64,000 nt of DNA from Pseudomonas citri (lineage in GTDB: Bacteria; Pseudomonadota; Gammaproteobacteria; Pseudomonadales; Pseudomonadaceae), in contig NZ_JAODAB010000005.1 in assembly GCF_025336485.1 (NCBI RefSeq), positions 286,743 to 350,742 of the forward strand, given 5' to 3'. This document shows, one piece after another, positions 1-8,226 of the stretch. Position 1 is the first letter of the stretch, and each line of letters starts with the position of its first letter. The notes beneath the pieces are model-generated. The model saw nothing but the letters and a program-made list of their open reading frames with translations, searched no databases and had not been told where the DNA came from. Made by a program: the position numbers and the translations under genes.

Positions 1-249
1 GAATACGTAAGGGGGGAGTCGATCGATGCGCGCAAAGCGGCGCGGCGAACCTTGTTCGGCCATTGTTGCCTCGAGATACGTGAGCGCCCGGAACCGTCCG
101 AGCGACGTTGACCACTGCGGTGGCCTGCGGCGCAAGATAAAGGGGTAAATGGCCCATTGTCCAGTAGCGGCGCGCAACTATTTTCGACGACACTGTCGAC
201 ACCCGCGCGATGCTTCAACTCGCCGCCCCTGGTTCGAATGGAATGATTA
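1..249. other. Upstream gap without a recognisable gene
   Basis: No coding frame with family resemblance or a good ribosome binding site was found here on either strand. No strong hairpin followed by a T-run was seen. The stretch probably holds the promoter of the LysE-type gene that begins at 250, but no convincing -35/-10 pair can be named. Confidence 0.4.
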
Positions 250-912
250 ATGGAATTTTCCAGCGGTTTCCTGCTGAGTCTCTCGTTGTGCCTGGACATT
301 GGCGTGGCCAACATCGCGATGATCACCCTGGCGATGCAGCGCGGCTATTCCAGGGGCTTTGCCCTGGGCCTGGGGACCTGCGTGGGCGATCTGGTCTACG
401 CGATCCTCGCTCTGGCCGGCATGACCGTGCTGCTGCAATACGAAGCGGTGCGTTGGGTCTTGTGGATTGGCGGTTCGGCGCTGTTGCTGTACTTCGCGGC
501 GAAAATGATCCGCTCGGCGATCTACCACGATGCCGCCCTCGCGCCAGCGGATGAGGTACAGGGCAGTTCGTCTCGCCGCGAGTTCTTTCGCGGGATTTTC
601 CTGGCCATGTCTTCCCCCAGCGCCATTCTCTGGTTCGCGGCAGTGGGTGGCACATTGATTGCGCGTTCGGGAGGCGGAACCCTGCTCAGTTCGGCGCTGT
701 TTCTCAGCGGCTTCCTCAGCGCCGGCCTGTTGTGGTGTGCGGGCATATGCCTGGCGGCGACCCACGGTGGGAAACTATTGGGGGATAAACTGCTGCGCTA
801 CTCCTATTGGGCATCCGCCGCGATCTTCTGCTATTTCGCGGTATATGTGATTGTTTCTGGCTACAACGAGTTTGTAGGAAAAGGTGCCGCAGCCGCATTT
901 CCGGGACTTTGA
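250..912 (+). CDS. LysE family amino-acid exporter-like membrane protein
   Basis: This 220-residue protein has the length and hydrophobic layout of the LysE/RhtB family, whose members export amino acids or related metabolites across the inner membrane. It opens with a membrane segment ending around LDIGVANIAMITLAMQRG, the family's conserved N-terminal helix with its glycine/alanine pattern. Five or six hydrophobic segments follow, for example LGLGTCVGDLVYAILALAG and the C-terminal YWASAAIFCYFAVYVIV. The canonical P-G-P/N motif after the first helix is replaced by D-I-G-V-A-N, so this is a divergent member. The substrate cannot be read from the sequence. It stands alone and is followed 80 bases later by a GyrI-like gene on the same strand. 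Confidence 0.75.
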   Translation: MEFSSGFLLSLSLCLDIGVANIAMITLAMQRGYSRGFALGLGTCVGDLVYAILALAGMTVLLQYEAVRWVLWIGGSALLLYFAAKMIRSAIYHDAALAPADEVQGSSSRREFFRGIFLAMSSPSAILWFAAVGGTLIARSGGGTLLSSALFLSGFLSAGLLWCAGICLAATHGGKLLGDKLLRYSYWASAAIFCYFAVYVIVSGYNEFVGKGAAAAFPGL

Positions 913-992
913 AAAGCGACACTTGCCTGGCAATCACCGTTTGGCTTCATATACTGCCAAGCCCGACCTCATGTTTTCTGGAGTGTTGACGC

Positions 993-1481
993 ATGGAAAA
1001 GCACGAACGCGATTTCACCGCCGAACCACGCTTCGAACAGGGACATTTTCAGCTCATCGCCGGTTTCGGTGCTCGCTTCACCCCAGACACTGCCCAGGAT
1101 ATTCCTCTGCTCTGGGAGAAATTCTTGCCGTGGCTCGGCGATGTGCCTGGGCAGAAAAACGATGTGACCTATGGCGTGTGTTGCAACCCGGACGGAAAGG
1201 GCGGGTTTGAATACATTGCCGGTGTGGAGATCAGCCGGCTCGATGAGTTACCGCAAGAGTACCGTTGGATCGAGCTCCAGCCTGCCCTCTATGCAGTGTT
1301 CGAACATCGAGGCCCGTTGAAGAAACTGCCGGAAACCTTCCAGTACATCTGGACGCAGTGGTTGCCGCAGTCCGGTCATGAAGCCGCATGCCGGCCGGAA
1401 TTCGAGCGCTACAGCGAAGACTTCAACCCCAGGACCGGCGAAGGCACCCTGGAGATCTGGATACCGCTCAAGCCGAACTGA
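993..1481 (+). CDS. GyrI-like / AraC-effector-binding domain protein
   Basis: A soluble protein of 162 residues that looks like a stand-alone GyrI-like small-molecule-binding domain, the fold found at the C-terminus of BmrR and Rob and in the gyrase inhibitor SbmC/GyrI. The pattern supports this: an early beta strand (RFEQGHFQLIAGFGARFT), the central YGVCCNPDGKGGFEYIAGVEI strand pair, the PALYAVFEHRGPL segment, and the C-terminal EFERYSEDFNPRTGEGTLEIWIPLK, typical of the family. There is no DNA-binding domain. Members bind small or toxic molecules; the ligand here is unknown. The start follows a GGAGTG-like site. Confidence 0.8.
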   Translation: MEKHERDFTAEPRFEQGHFQLIAGFGARFTPDTAQDIPLLWEKFLPWLGDVPGQKNDVTYGVCCNPDGKGGFEYIAGVEISRLDELPQEYRWIELQPALYAVFEHRGPLKKLPETFQYIWTQWLPQSGHEAACRPEFERYSEDFNPRTGEGTLEIWIPLKPN

Positions 1482-1516
1482 TCAACCTATTTGAAACCGG
1501 GCGGGTATGGAGCGAT

Positions 1517-2002
1517 TCAGAACACCAACCCCATCCGCCGCTCATAGCCGATGCGGCCCTTGTAGGCCTCGCCACTGTCGACCCAACCCAGCCGGGTGTA
1601 CAGGCCAATGGCCGAGGCATTATCGGCGTCGACCGAGAGCTCCAATCCTCTGATTTCCGGCCAGGTTGCCCGCGCCACGGCGGGCAGCGCTTGCAGGCAG
1701 GCCTTGCCGTAGCCTTTGCCTTGGGCCCGATGGTCGACTTGCAGGGCATGCAGGGTGGCGCTGTGTTCGTTGGCCCAGGCGGGCAGCATCGGCGGGCGCT
1801 TGAGCAGCAGGAAAGCCACCGGCACCTCGCCAGCCAATAACGCAAACCCTTTGACCCCGGGGCCGGGTGGGGACAGCAGGGTGTGCAGGGCGCCGTGAAC
1901 ATCGCCAGAGAACCTGATCTGTTCGGGGTGTATTTCAATGGCGGCGACCTGTTCGCGTTGAAGCGGGGTCAGGTCTTCGTAGGATACAAGTCGAGCGCTC
2001 AC
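1517..2002 (-). CDS. GNAT family N-acetyltransferase
   Basis: 161 residues with the acetyl-CoA binding motif A of GNAT enzymes: LQVDHRAQGKGYGKACLQAL around residues 88-107, containing the R/Q-x-x-G-x-G/A loop. The C-terminal part ends in the usual ASAIGLYTRLGWVDSGE motif B. Such enzymes transfer an acetyl group from acetyl-CoA to an amine; the acceptor cannot be predicted. It is convergent with the GyrI-like gene and divergent from the SnoaL-like gene at 2141, so the 2003-2140 gap should hold two divergent promoters. Confidence 0.85.
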   Translation of the reverse strand: MSARLVSYEDLTPLQREQVAAIEIHPEQIRFSGDVHGALHTLLSPPGPGVKGFALLAGEVPVAFLLLKRPPMLPAWANEHSATLHALQVDHRAQGKGYGKACLQALPAVARATWPEIRGLELSVDADNASAIGLYTRLGWVDSGEAYKGRIGYERRMGLVF

Positions 2003-2140
2003 AAAACGTCCTTTGTTTGCCGGCAGAATGAGCCCGCGATTCTAGCGAATTTTTCTTTGAATTATTTTTTGCGAGGTTGTCGATTCACTGTTTCTCCAAA
2101 CGACAAAGGGTGTCTTCAACAAAAACTGCGGAGAATCACC

Positions 2141-2575
2141 ATGAATACCCAAGCCACCGAAACTGAAATCCGGGCCCTGATCGACACCTATCGCCAGGCG
2201 GTCATGAGCAAGGATATCGAAAAAGTCATGGCGCTCTACGACGACGCGATCGTGTCCTTCGATGCCATCCAGGCGCTGCAATTCAAGGGCAAGACCGCCT
2301 ACCGCAAGCATTGGCAGGACTGCATGGAAATGTGCCCCGGCCCGCACAAGTTCGATTTCCATGAGCTCACCATCACCCCCGCCGACAACATCGCCTTCGC
2401 TCACTGGCTGGCCTATTGTGGCGGCACTAACGATAAAGGTGAGGAACAGGCCTGCTGGATGCGTGTGACGGCGTGCTACCGGCGCGTGGCCGGGCAATGG
2501 CGGATCGTTCATGAACATTGGTCCGCTCCGTTCGACCCGATGGCCGGTACGGCGTTGTTCGACCTGAAACCCTGA
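2141..2575 (+). CDS. SnoaL-like / nuclear transport factor 2 family protein
   Basis: A 144-residue protein of the SnoaL/DUF4440 (NTF2-like) fold. It begins with an N-terminal helix bearing TEIRALIDTYRQAVMSKDIEKVMALYDDAIVSFD, then a beta-sheet core ending in the classic WRIVHEHWSAPFDP strand. These small conical folds act as isomerases, hydrolases or stress-associated binding proteins; no catalytic residue set is clear enough to choose. The ATG at 2141 is preferred over upstream starts because a GGAG-type ribosome site sits just before it. It lies 69 bases before a DGPF gene and an ECF42-type sigma factor, and small enzymes of this kind are often neighbours of such sigma factors, so it may be a target gene. 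Confidence 0.8.
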   Translation: MNTQATETEIRALIDTYRQAVMSKDIEKVMALYDDAIVSFDAIQALQFKGKTAYRKHWQDCMEMCPGPHKFDFHELTITPADNIAFAHWLAYCGGTNDKGEEQACWMRVTACYRRVAGQWRIVHEHWSAPFDPMAGTALFDLKP

Positions 2576-2643
2576 TCGTCGATTTTCTTCACCCGGTGCG
2601 GCTTTGCCGTCCATAGTTGATCAGTTCGTCTACGGAGCTTTCC

Positions 2644-2988
2644 ATGAAGTACTTATGCCTGGTGTATAGCAACGAGCACACGTTGCACAACTCGCCCGAC
2701 AGTCCGCAGGACGCCGAATGCATGGCCTATGCCGAGTCGATCCAGGGCAGCGGGCGGATGCTCGTCGCCGAGGCCCTGGAGTCGGTCCAGACCGCCACCA
2801 CGGTGCGCATGCGCGGCGGCAAGTTGTCGATTACCGATGGTCCGTTCGCCGAAACCAAGGAGCAGCTGGCGGGCTTCTACCTGATCGACGCCAAGGACTT
2901 GAACGAAGCCATCCAGGTCGCCGGCAATATCCCGGCGGCCCGGGTTGGTTGCGTCGAAGTGCGACCGGTTCGGCAACTCCAGGTTTAA
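2644..2988 (+). CDS. DGPF-type YCII-related protein
   Basis: 114 residues with the diagnostic motif TDGPFAETKEQLAGFYLID at roughly residues 65-83, which gives the family its DGPF name. The fold is YCII-like (ferredoxin-like). Proteins of this type are the characteristic partners of ECF42 sigma factors and are usually the genes those sigma factors control. The ATG at 2644 follows a GGAG site (TACGGAGCTTTCC). Seven bases separate its stop from the sigma factor start at 2996, so the two are almost certainly co-transcribed. Its biochemical function is not established. Confidence 0.9.
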   Translation: MKYLCLVYSNEHTLHNSPDSPQDAECMAYAESIQGSGRMLVAEALESVQTATTVRMRGGKLSITDGPFAETKEQLAGFYLIDAKDLNEAIQVAGNIPAARVGCVEVRPVRQLQV

Positions 2989-2995
2989 CCGACTG

Positions 2996-4231
2996 ATGTC
3001 GGCTGAAGCAGTCAAGGCAAGGGTCGAGCAGGTCTATCGACAAGACTCGCGGCGGATCCTGGCGACCTTGATTCGTCTGCTGGGAGACTTCGACCTCGCT
3101 GAAGAAGCCTTGCATGAGGCGTTCTTCATCGCGGTCGAACGCTGGCGGCGCGACGGCGTGCCGGATAATCCGCGGGCGTGGCTGGTGTCCGCGGGGCGTT
3201 TCAAGGCGATCGACAGTTTGCGCAGGCGTGCGCGTTTCGCCGCGTCCCGGCCTCTGTTGATCGCCCAGCTCGAGGCGTTGGAACAGGCCGATTGGAGCGA
3301 TGAAGACGTGGAAGACGATCGCCTGCGGCTGATTTTTACCTGTTGCCACCCGGCCCTGGCGGCTGACGCCCAGGTGCCGTTGACGCTGCGGGAAGTCTGC
3401 GACCTGACCACCGAAGAAATAGCCCGTGCTTTCCTTGCCGCGCCAGCGGCCATCGCCCAGCGCATCGTGCGGGCCAAGGCGAAAATCCGCGACGCGAAAA
3501 TCCCCTACCAGGTGCCGTCCCGCACTGAACTGCCCGAGCGCTTGGACAGCGTGTTGCGGGTGATTTACCTGGTGTTCAACGAAGGTTATTCAGCCTCGAT
3601 GGGCACCGAGCTGACCCGTGAAGAGCTGACCCGCGAAGCCATCCGCCTCGGCCGTTTGCTGATGGAGTTGCTGCCCGAGGCTGAAGTCATGGGGTTGCTG
3701 GCTTTGATGCTGCTGCACGAGTCCCGGCGACCGGCGCGCACCTCTTCAACCGGCGAACTGGTCTTGCTGGACGAACAGGACCGTAGCTTGTGGGACGCGG
3801 CAATGATTGCCGAAGGTTGCGCCTTGGTGGAGGCCGCGCTGACCACCCGCAGGTTCGGGCCGTATTGCCTGCAAGCGGCCATTGCGGCGGTGCATGCTGA
3901 AGCACAGACGGCAGAGCAGACCGATTGGCCACAGATCGTCGGGCTTTATGACGTGTTGCTGCGGGCCATGCCGTCTCCGGTGATCGAACTCAATCGCGCC
4001 GCTGCCCTGGCCAAGCGTGACGGACCGATGGCGGGGTTGCGGGTGATCGAGGGGATCCTGGCGCGTGGCGAACTGCTTGACTACCACCTGGCCCATTCGG
4101 CGCGGGCGGAATTCTGTCGCCAGTTGGGGCAATTGGACGAGGCGAGGGCGGCGTACCGACGCGCGCTTGAATTGACCCAGCAATTGCCGGAGCGTCGCTT
4201 CCTTGAAGCCAGGCTTGCCGGATTGCGGTAA
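2996..4231 (+). CDS. ECF42-type RNA polymerase sigma factor with C-terminal TPR-like extension
   Basis: 411 residues, far longer than a minimal ECF sigma factor (about 180-200). The N-terminal 180 residues carry sigma region 2 (RRILATLIRLLGDFDLAEEALHEAF type sequence, then RAWLVSAGRFKAIDSLRRR) and region 4 (LTLREVCDLTTEEIARAF...IAQRIVRAKAKI). The remaining 230 residues are helical and repeat-like, including YLVFNEGYSAS, LLLHESRRPART and ALELTQQLPERRFLEARLAG. This architecture and the adjacent DGPF gene are hallmarks of ECF42, in which the C-terminal domain, rather than a separate anti-sigma factor, is needed for activity. No anti-sigma gene is present nearby. The inducing signal is unknown. 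Confidence 0.92.
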   Translation: MSAEAVKARVEQVYRQDSRRILATLIRLLGDFDLAEEALHEAFFIAVERWRRDGVPDNPRAWLVSAGRFKAIDSLRRRARFAASRPLLIAQLEALEQADWSDEDVEDDRLRLIFTCCHPALAADAQVPLTLREVCDLTTEEIARAFLAAPAAIAQRIVRAKAKIRDAKIPYQVPSRTELPERLDSVLRVIYLVFNEGYSASMGTELTREELTREAIRLGRLLMELLPEAEVMGLLALMLLHESRRPARTSSTGELVLLDEQDRSLWDAAMIAEGCALVEAALTTRRFGPYCLQAAIAAVHAEAQTAEQTDWPQIVGLYDVLLRAMPSPVIELNRAAALAKRDGPMAGLRVIEGILARGELLDYHLAHSARAEFCRQLGQLDEARAAYRRALELTQQLPERRFLEARLAGLR

Positions 4232-4257
4232 TGGTCGAGGGATAGCCGGGCACGTCT

Positions 4258-4289
4258 CTGTGGCGAGGGAACTTGCTCCCTCGCCACAG
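4258..4289. repeat. Palindromic repeat of the CTGTGGCGAGGGA family
   Basis: A 13-bp perfect inverted repeat, CTGTGGCGAGGGA and TCCCTCGCCACAG, with a 6-base loop. Relatives occur at 13124-13155, 46349-46378 and 50911-50936, with half-copies near 53638 and 56466. This is typical intergenic REP-like material in fluorescens-group genomes. Confidence 0.85.
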
Positions 4290-4325
4290 AGTGATCCTTA
4301 TGTCCTTGTACCGGCGGCATCAAAC

Positions 4326-4353
4326 AAAAAGGCGACCCGGAGGTCGCCTTTTT
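4326..4353. terminator. Bidirectional Rho-independent terminator
   Basis: The stem GGCGACC/GGTCGCC (4331-4337 with 4342-4348) is flanked by A5 on the left and T5 on the right, with a CGGA loop. It lies between the convergent sigma factor and icmP genes and can end transcription from both sides. Confidence 0.9.
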
Positions 4354-4368
4354 GTCATTCAACGTCGA

Positions 4369-5709
4369 TCAGAACTCGTGATCGGCGTTGTCCGGGTTCA
4401 GGTCGCTGATGCCCAGTTTACCGGCCGCTTGTTCGATCGAACCTGTCTGCTTGACCAGTGCGGCGATGGCGTCGCGCACGATCTGATTGCCGGCGGTGTT
4501 GCCAGCGGCGATCAACTGGTCGTAGTGCTCACCCTTGTTGGCGTGATCGACCATGACCTGGATCTTGGCCTCGGTGTCGGCCAGGTCGGCCTTGAGCGCG
4601 GTGTCGGCGGCCGGGTCGGCCTTGGCCACCAGGGACGACAGGCTGGCGCCGGTCATCTTGGTGCCGTCTACGCGGGTGTATTCGCCCAGGTAGACGTTGC
4701 GCACGCCCTTGGCATCGTAGAAGTGCGAGTTGTGGGTGTTGTCGCTGAAGCAATCCTGTTCGTCTTCTGGCGAGTTGGCTTCCAGGGAGACCTTCATGCG
4801 CTCGCCCGCCAGTTCGCCCAGGGACAGGCTGCCCATGCCGAACAGCATCTTGCGCAGGCCGCTTTCGGCTGGCTCGGCTTCCAGGGTGGCGCGGTAGTTG
4901 TCGGCCACGTTCGGCTTCCAGTTACCGACCATTTCCTGCAGGTCGTTGACCAGCAACTGGGTCACGGACTTGAGGTAGGCACGACGACGGTCGTTGTGGC
5001 CACCCGTGGCGCCTGCGCCTTGCAGGTAATCGGAAGCCGGGCGGTTGCCAGCACCTGGGCCGGTGCCGTTGAGGTCCTGGCCCCACAGCAGGAATTCGAT
5101 AGCGTGGTAGCCGGTGGCGACGTTGGCCTCCGAGCCGCCCAGTTCGTTCAGGCTGGCGAGTTTTTCCGGGGTGATGTCTTTGACGTCGACCTTGTCTTCA
5201 CCCACCTGGACTTCGGTGTTGGCGATGATGTTGGCGGTGGCGCCCGGGTTGCCCAGTGCGTGCTCGTAGGATTTATCGACGTAATCGATCAGGCCTTCAT
5301 CCAGTGGCCACGCGTTCACCTGGCCTTCCCAGTCGTCGATGATGGTGTTGCCGAAGCGGAATACTTCGCTCTGCAGGTAAGGCACGCGTGCGGCGATCCA
5401 GGCTTGGCGGGCGGCCTTGAGTGTATCGGCGTTTGGCTTGGCCAGGAACGCGTCGATGGCGGTTTGCAGGGTTTTCGCGGTGGATTCGGCATCGCTGTAG
5501 ACGGCGTAGACGATGTCGGCGTAATGCGCGACCACGGCCTTGGCGGCGGCTTCGTCGACTTTGCCGGCAGCAGGGGCGACTGGTGCCGCAGTGCTGGCGG
5601 CAGGCGTTGGCGCTTGCGGCGCGGCGGCCTTGTCCTTGCCTTCGCCGCAACCGGCGAGGGAAATAGCGATAGCCAGCAGACTGGCGGTAGCCAGGGGCAT
5701 ACGAATCAT
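4369..5709 (-). CDS. icmP: Imelysin-family (peptidase M75) lipoprotein, IcmP-like
   Basis: 446 residues from the ATG at 5709, chosen because an AGGA site lies eight bases upstream; an ATG three codons earlier is too close to that site. The N-terminus is a lipoprotein signal with lipobox LAGC, then an Ala/Pro-rich linker and the imelysin domain. The family signature G-x-H-x-x-E appears as GYHAIEFLLWGQD. In P. aeruginosa the homologue was described as the insulin-cleaving metalloproteinase IcmP, but imelysin proteins are now mostly linked to iron acquisition (EfeO/IrpA-like) and whether they are real peptidases is debated. The gene is followed by bifA on its upstream side, as in P. aeruginosa. 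A near-perfect palindrome at 5769-5793 may be its operator. Confidence 0.88.
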   Translation of the reverse strand: MIRMPLATASLLAIAISLAGCGEGKDKAAAPQAPTPAASTAAPVAPAAGKVDEAAAKAVVAHYADIVYAVYSDAESTAKTLQTAIDAFLAKPNADTLKAARQAWIAARVPYLQSEVFRFGNTIIDDWEGQVNAWPLDEGLIDYVDKSYEHALGNPGATANIIANTEVQVGEDKVDVKDITPEKLASLNELGGSEANVATGYHAIEFLLWGQDLNGTGPGAGNRPASDYLQGAGATGGHNDRRRAYLKSVTQLLVNDLQEMVGNWKPNVADNYRATLEAEPAESGLRKMLFGMGSLSLGELAGERMKVSLEANSPEDEQDCFSDNTHNSHFYDAKGVRNVYLGEYTRVDGTKMTGASLSSLVAKADPAADTALKADLADTEAKIQVMVDHANKGEHYDQLIAAGNTAGNQIVRDAIAALVKQTGSIEQAAGKLGISDLNPDNADHEF

Positions 5710-5768
5710 GGCGAACATCCTGCTTCGAAAATGGATGGGACTGGCGCGAGGGTGCGCAAAAACTGCGA

Positions 5769-5793
5769 CATAATGCGAAAGATTTGCATTATG
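5769..5793. promoter_or_regulatory. Inverted repeat, candidate metal-responsive operator for icmP
   Basis: CATAATGC (5769-5776) and GCATTATG (5786-5793) form a perfect 8-bp inverted repeat with a 9-base spacer, about 60 bases upstream of the icmP start. The AT-rich arms resemble Fur hexamers (GATAAT), and imelysin genes are commonly iron-regulated, so a Fur site is the first guess. Zur or another regulator is possible. Confidence 0.5.
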
Positions 5794-5871
5794 TGTAAAG
5801 GGTCGAAGCTGTAAATATTTCTTATTTAATCATGCAGAACGCCGCCTTTTTGGCGACGTCTGCAGGAGAGA

Positions 5872-7923
5872 TCAGAGGATGGAGGCTTTGTTGCGCTGTG
5901 CTTGCTTCAGGTAAGCGCCCAGTTCCCGAGCCGCCAGCGGTTTACTATAGAAATACCCCTGACCCTCATGGCAGCCCTCGGCGATGATGTACGCCTCCTG
6001 CTCGAGCGTCTCGACGCCCTCGGCAATGACCTGCATGCCCAGGCTCTTGCCCAACTGGATGATGGCCCGGACGATGGTGGCGTCGTCCTCGTCTTCGAGC
6101 AGGTCCTGGACGAAACTCTTGTCGATCTTGATCTTGTCCAGCGGCAGGCTCTTGAGGTAGCTCAGTGACGAATAGCCGGTGCCGAAGTCGTCGATGGCAA
6201 TCAGCGCCCCCGAGCGGCGCAGGCTCAGCAAGTGCTGGGCGGCGGTAGTGATGTCTTCCATCAGGCCGGTCTCGGTGACTTCCAGTTCGAGGCTGCGAGG
6301 CGGCAGGCGGTACATCTGCATGAAGTTGTTGACCACCCGTGGCAGTTCGGCGTGGTGCAATTGCACGGTGGACAGGTTGACGGCCATGCGCATGTCGACG
6401 AAGCCCTGGTCGTGCCATTCGCGCAGTTGTCGGCAGGCCTGGTCCAGTACCCACTCGCCGATGGCGATGATGGTGCCGTTCTGCTCGGCCAGGGGAATGA
6501 ACAGGTCCGGTGGCACCATGCCGTGCTCGGGGTGATGCCAGCGGATCAGCGCTTCGGTGCCCACCACCCGCAGGTCGCGGTAGCTGATCTGGGGTTGGTA
6601 CACCAGGGTGAATTGCTCGTGGATCAGCGCCTCGCGCAGGTCTTTCTCCAGTTCACGGCGGCGGCGCATTTCGCTGTCCACGCTGGCAATGTAGAACTGG
6701 TAGCGGTTGCGTGAGCGGGCCTTGGCCAGGGTCATGGTCTGTTCGGCTTTCTGCAGCAGTTTCTCGGTGCTGTCGCCGTCTTCCGGGAAAAGGGTGATGC
6801 CGATGGTGGCGCGCAGGCGGATCTGCTGGTCATCGTTGGCGAACGGTGCCTCCAGGTCATCGAGAATGCTCTGGGCCAGCTCGGCGGCCTCGTAAGGTTG
6901 CTCGATATCGGCCTGGACCAGGGCAAATTGGTCGCCCCCCAGTCGTGCCAGGGCGCCCAGGCGACCGCTGTGGGCCCGCAACCGGTCGGCCAGGGCCAGC
7001 AGCAACTGGTCACCGGTCTGGTAGCTGAATTGTTCGTTGACGCCTTTGAAATCATCCAGCCCCACGCACAGCACCGCCACGCGACGTTGCAGGCGCCCGG
7101 CGTCCACCAGGATCTTGTCCAGTTGCTGTTGGAGTTGCTGGCGGTTGGGCAGGCCGGTGAGGAAGTCGTACTGGGCCATGCGCAGCAGGCTGTTCTCCGC
7201 TTCGTGGCGCAGGTGCGTATTGCGCTCGATGGATTCGAGCAACTGGTTGGCCGTGTTGATCCACAGGCCCAGCTCGTTTTGCTCGTGGCCGCGCAGTTGC
7301 GGGATCTTGTGTTCGCTGGGGCGGTCCGGGTTGATCTCGGTCAGGTGCTGGATGATCCGCGACAGCGGCTTGGTCAGTAGCCAGTGATAGACCAGGTACA
7401 ACACCAGGCCCATGGCCAGGGCGCGGAGCATCCCGGAGATGAAGATGATCACCGAACTGACGATGAACCCTTCGCCGTAGGTGGCGGTGTCGAGGGTGAT
7501 ACTCAGGTCGCCGTAATACTCACTGTAGGGGCCGCGACCCACCAGCTGGGTGGTGAAGGTGCGTTCCTTGCCCAGGATCAGGTCGGTCAGCCAGCGGCTT
7601 TGGGAGTGCTGCAAGGGCCGGGTCTTTTCCGCGAGCATGGTTTCGCGAGGATGGCCGATGGAGGCCATGCGCACCGCTTCGTCCTGGAACAGCCCTTCGA
7701 TCACCTGCATGCCCATTTCCCGGTCTAGGCTGTAGACGGCCTGAGTCGAGGGATCGCGAAACATGTCGAGGATGCGCTGGGCGTCATTGGCGACGGCCCG
7801 GTTGGTTTTATAGGCATCGAACACGATTTGGGCGCAGCTCAAGAGCACGCCAACGATCAATGCCGAGAGGAGCACGACCCGGAGCAACTTCACAGACAAG
7901 CTGTTCTTGAGTTCCAGCTTCAA
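5872..7923 (-). CDS. bifA: Cyclic-di-GMP phosphodiesterase BifA-like (degenerate GGDEF plus EAL)
   Basis: 683 residues. An N-terminal membrane helix (about 8-32), a periplasmic region and a second helix (about 155-180, ending in VYHWLLTKPLSRI) lead to a GGDEF domain whose signature is altered to GGDQF, then a complete EAL domain. EAL landmarks are EALIRWHHPEHG, NLSTVQL, DDFGTGYSSLSYL, KIDKSFVQ and AEGVET. The altered GGDQF suggests no diguanylate cyclase activity, while the EAL half should hydrolyse c-di-GMP. This architecture, the length and the position between icmP and sodB match BifA, which restrains biofilm formation and promotes swarming in P. aeruginosa. It appears monocistronic. Confidence 0.92.
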   Translation of the reverse strand: MKLELKNSLSVKLLRVVLLSALIVGVLLSCAQIVFDAYKTNRAVANDAQRILDMFRDPSTQAVYSLDREMGMQVIEGLFQDEAVRMASIGHPRETMLAEKTRPLQHSQSRWLTDLILGKERTFTTQLVGRGPYSEYYGDLSITLDTATYGEGFIVSSVIIFISGMLRALAMGLVLYLVYHWLLTKPLSRIIQHLTEINPDRPSEHKIPQLRGHEQNELGLWINTANQLLESIERNTHLRHEAENSLLRMAQYDFLTGLPNRQQLQQQLDKILVDAGRLQRRVAVLCVGLDDFKGVNEQFSYQTGDQLLLALADRLRAHSGRLGALARLGGDQFALVQADIEQPYEAAELAQSILDDLEAPFANDDQQIRLRATIGITLFPEDGDSTEKLLQKAEQTMTLAKARSRNRYQFYIASVDSEMRRRRELEKDLREALIHEQFTLVYQPQISYRDLRVVGTEALIRWHHPEHGMVPPDLFIPLAEQNGTIIAIGEWVLDQACRQLREWHDQGFVDMRMAVNLSTVQLHHAELPRVVNNFMQMYRLPPRSLELEVTETGLMEDITTAAQHLLSLRRSGALIAIDDFGTGYSSLSYLKSLPLDKIKIDKSFVQDLLEDEDDATIVRAIIQLGKSLGMQVIAEGVETLEQEAYIIAEGCHEGQGYFYSKPLAARELGAYLKQAQRNKASIL

Positions 7924-8182
7924 AGAATGGTTCCTTGTTCCGTGCGGGTAGCGTCAAGTTGCCATGAGTATTGGCAATCCGGTGATGTCAGTCAAAGGGA
8001 CAATCAAACACAACGGTTATCACCCGGGAAATGACCGATAGACGAGTTTTCCAGAGTGATTGCTCTACGACCATTGTGTCGGTTGGAGGGGGCCGTAACT
8101 TGAGTCCTGAACGGACTTTTTATTGGCTTCCAGACGTAAGGTCTTCGGCCGGCGTCGATGCTCGGTCATTCATCGCAAGGCG

Positions 8183-8212
8183 AAAAAAAACCCGGCCAAG
8201 GGCCGGGTTTTC
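8183..8212 (-). terminator. Rho-independent terminator of sodB
   Basis: On the minus strand the stem CCCGGCC/GGCCGGG (8191-8207) is followed by an eight-base run of T. It lies 15 bases past the sodB stop. Confidence 0.9.
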
Positions 8213-8226
8213 TTGGGCATCGAGGC

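Noticed and set aside
4273..5814. A 513-codon plus-strand frame opposite icmP
   Set aside because: Starts inside the terminator region and mirrors icmP; the Val/Gly-rich translation is typical of a complementary-strand artefact.
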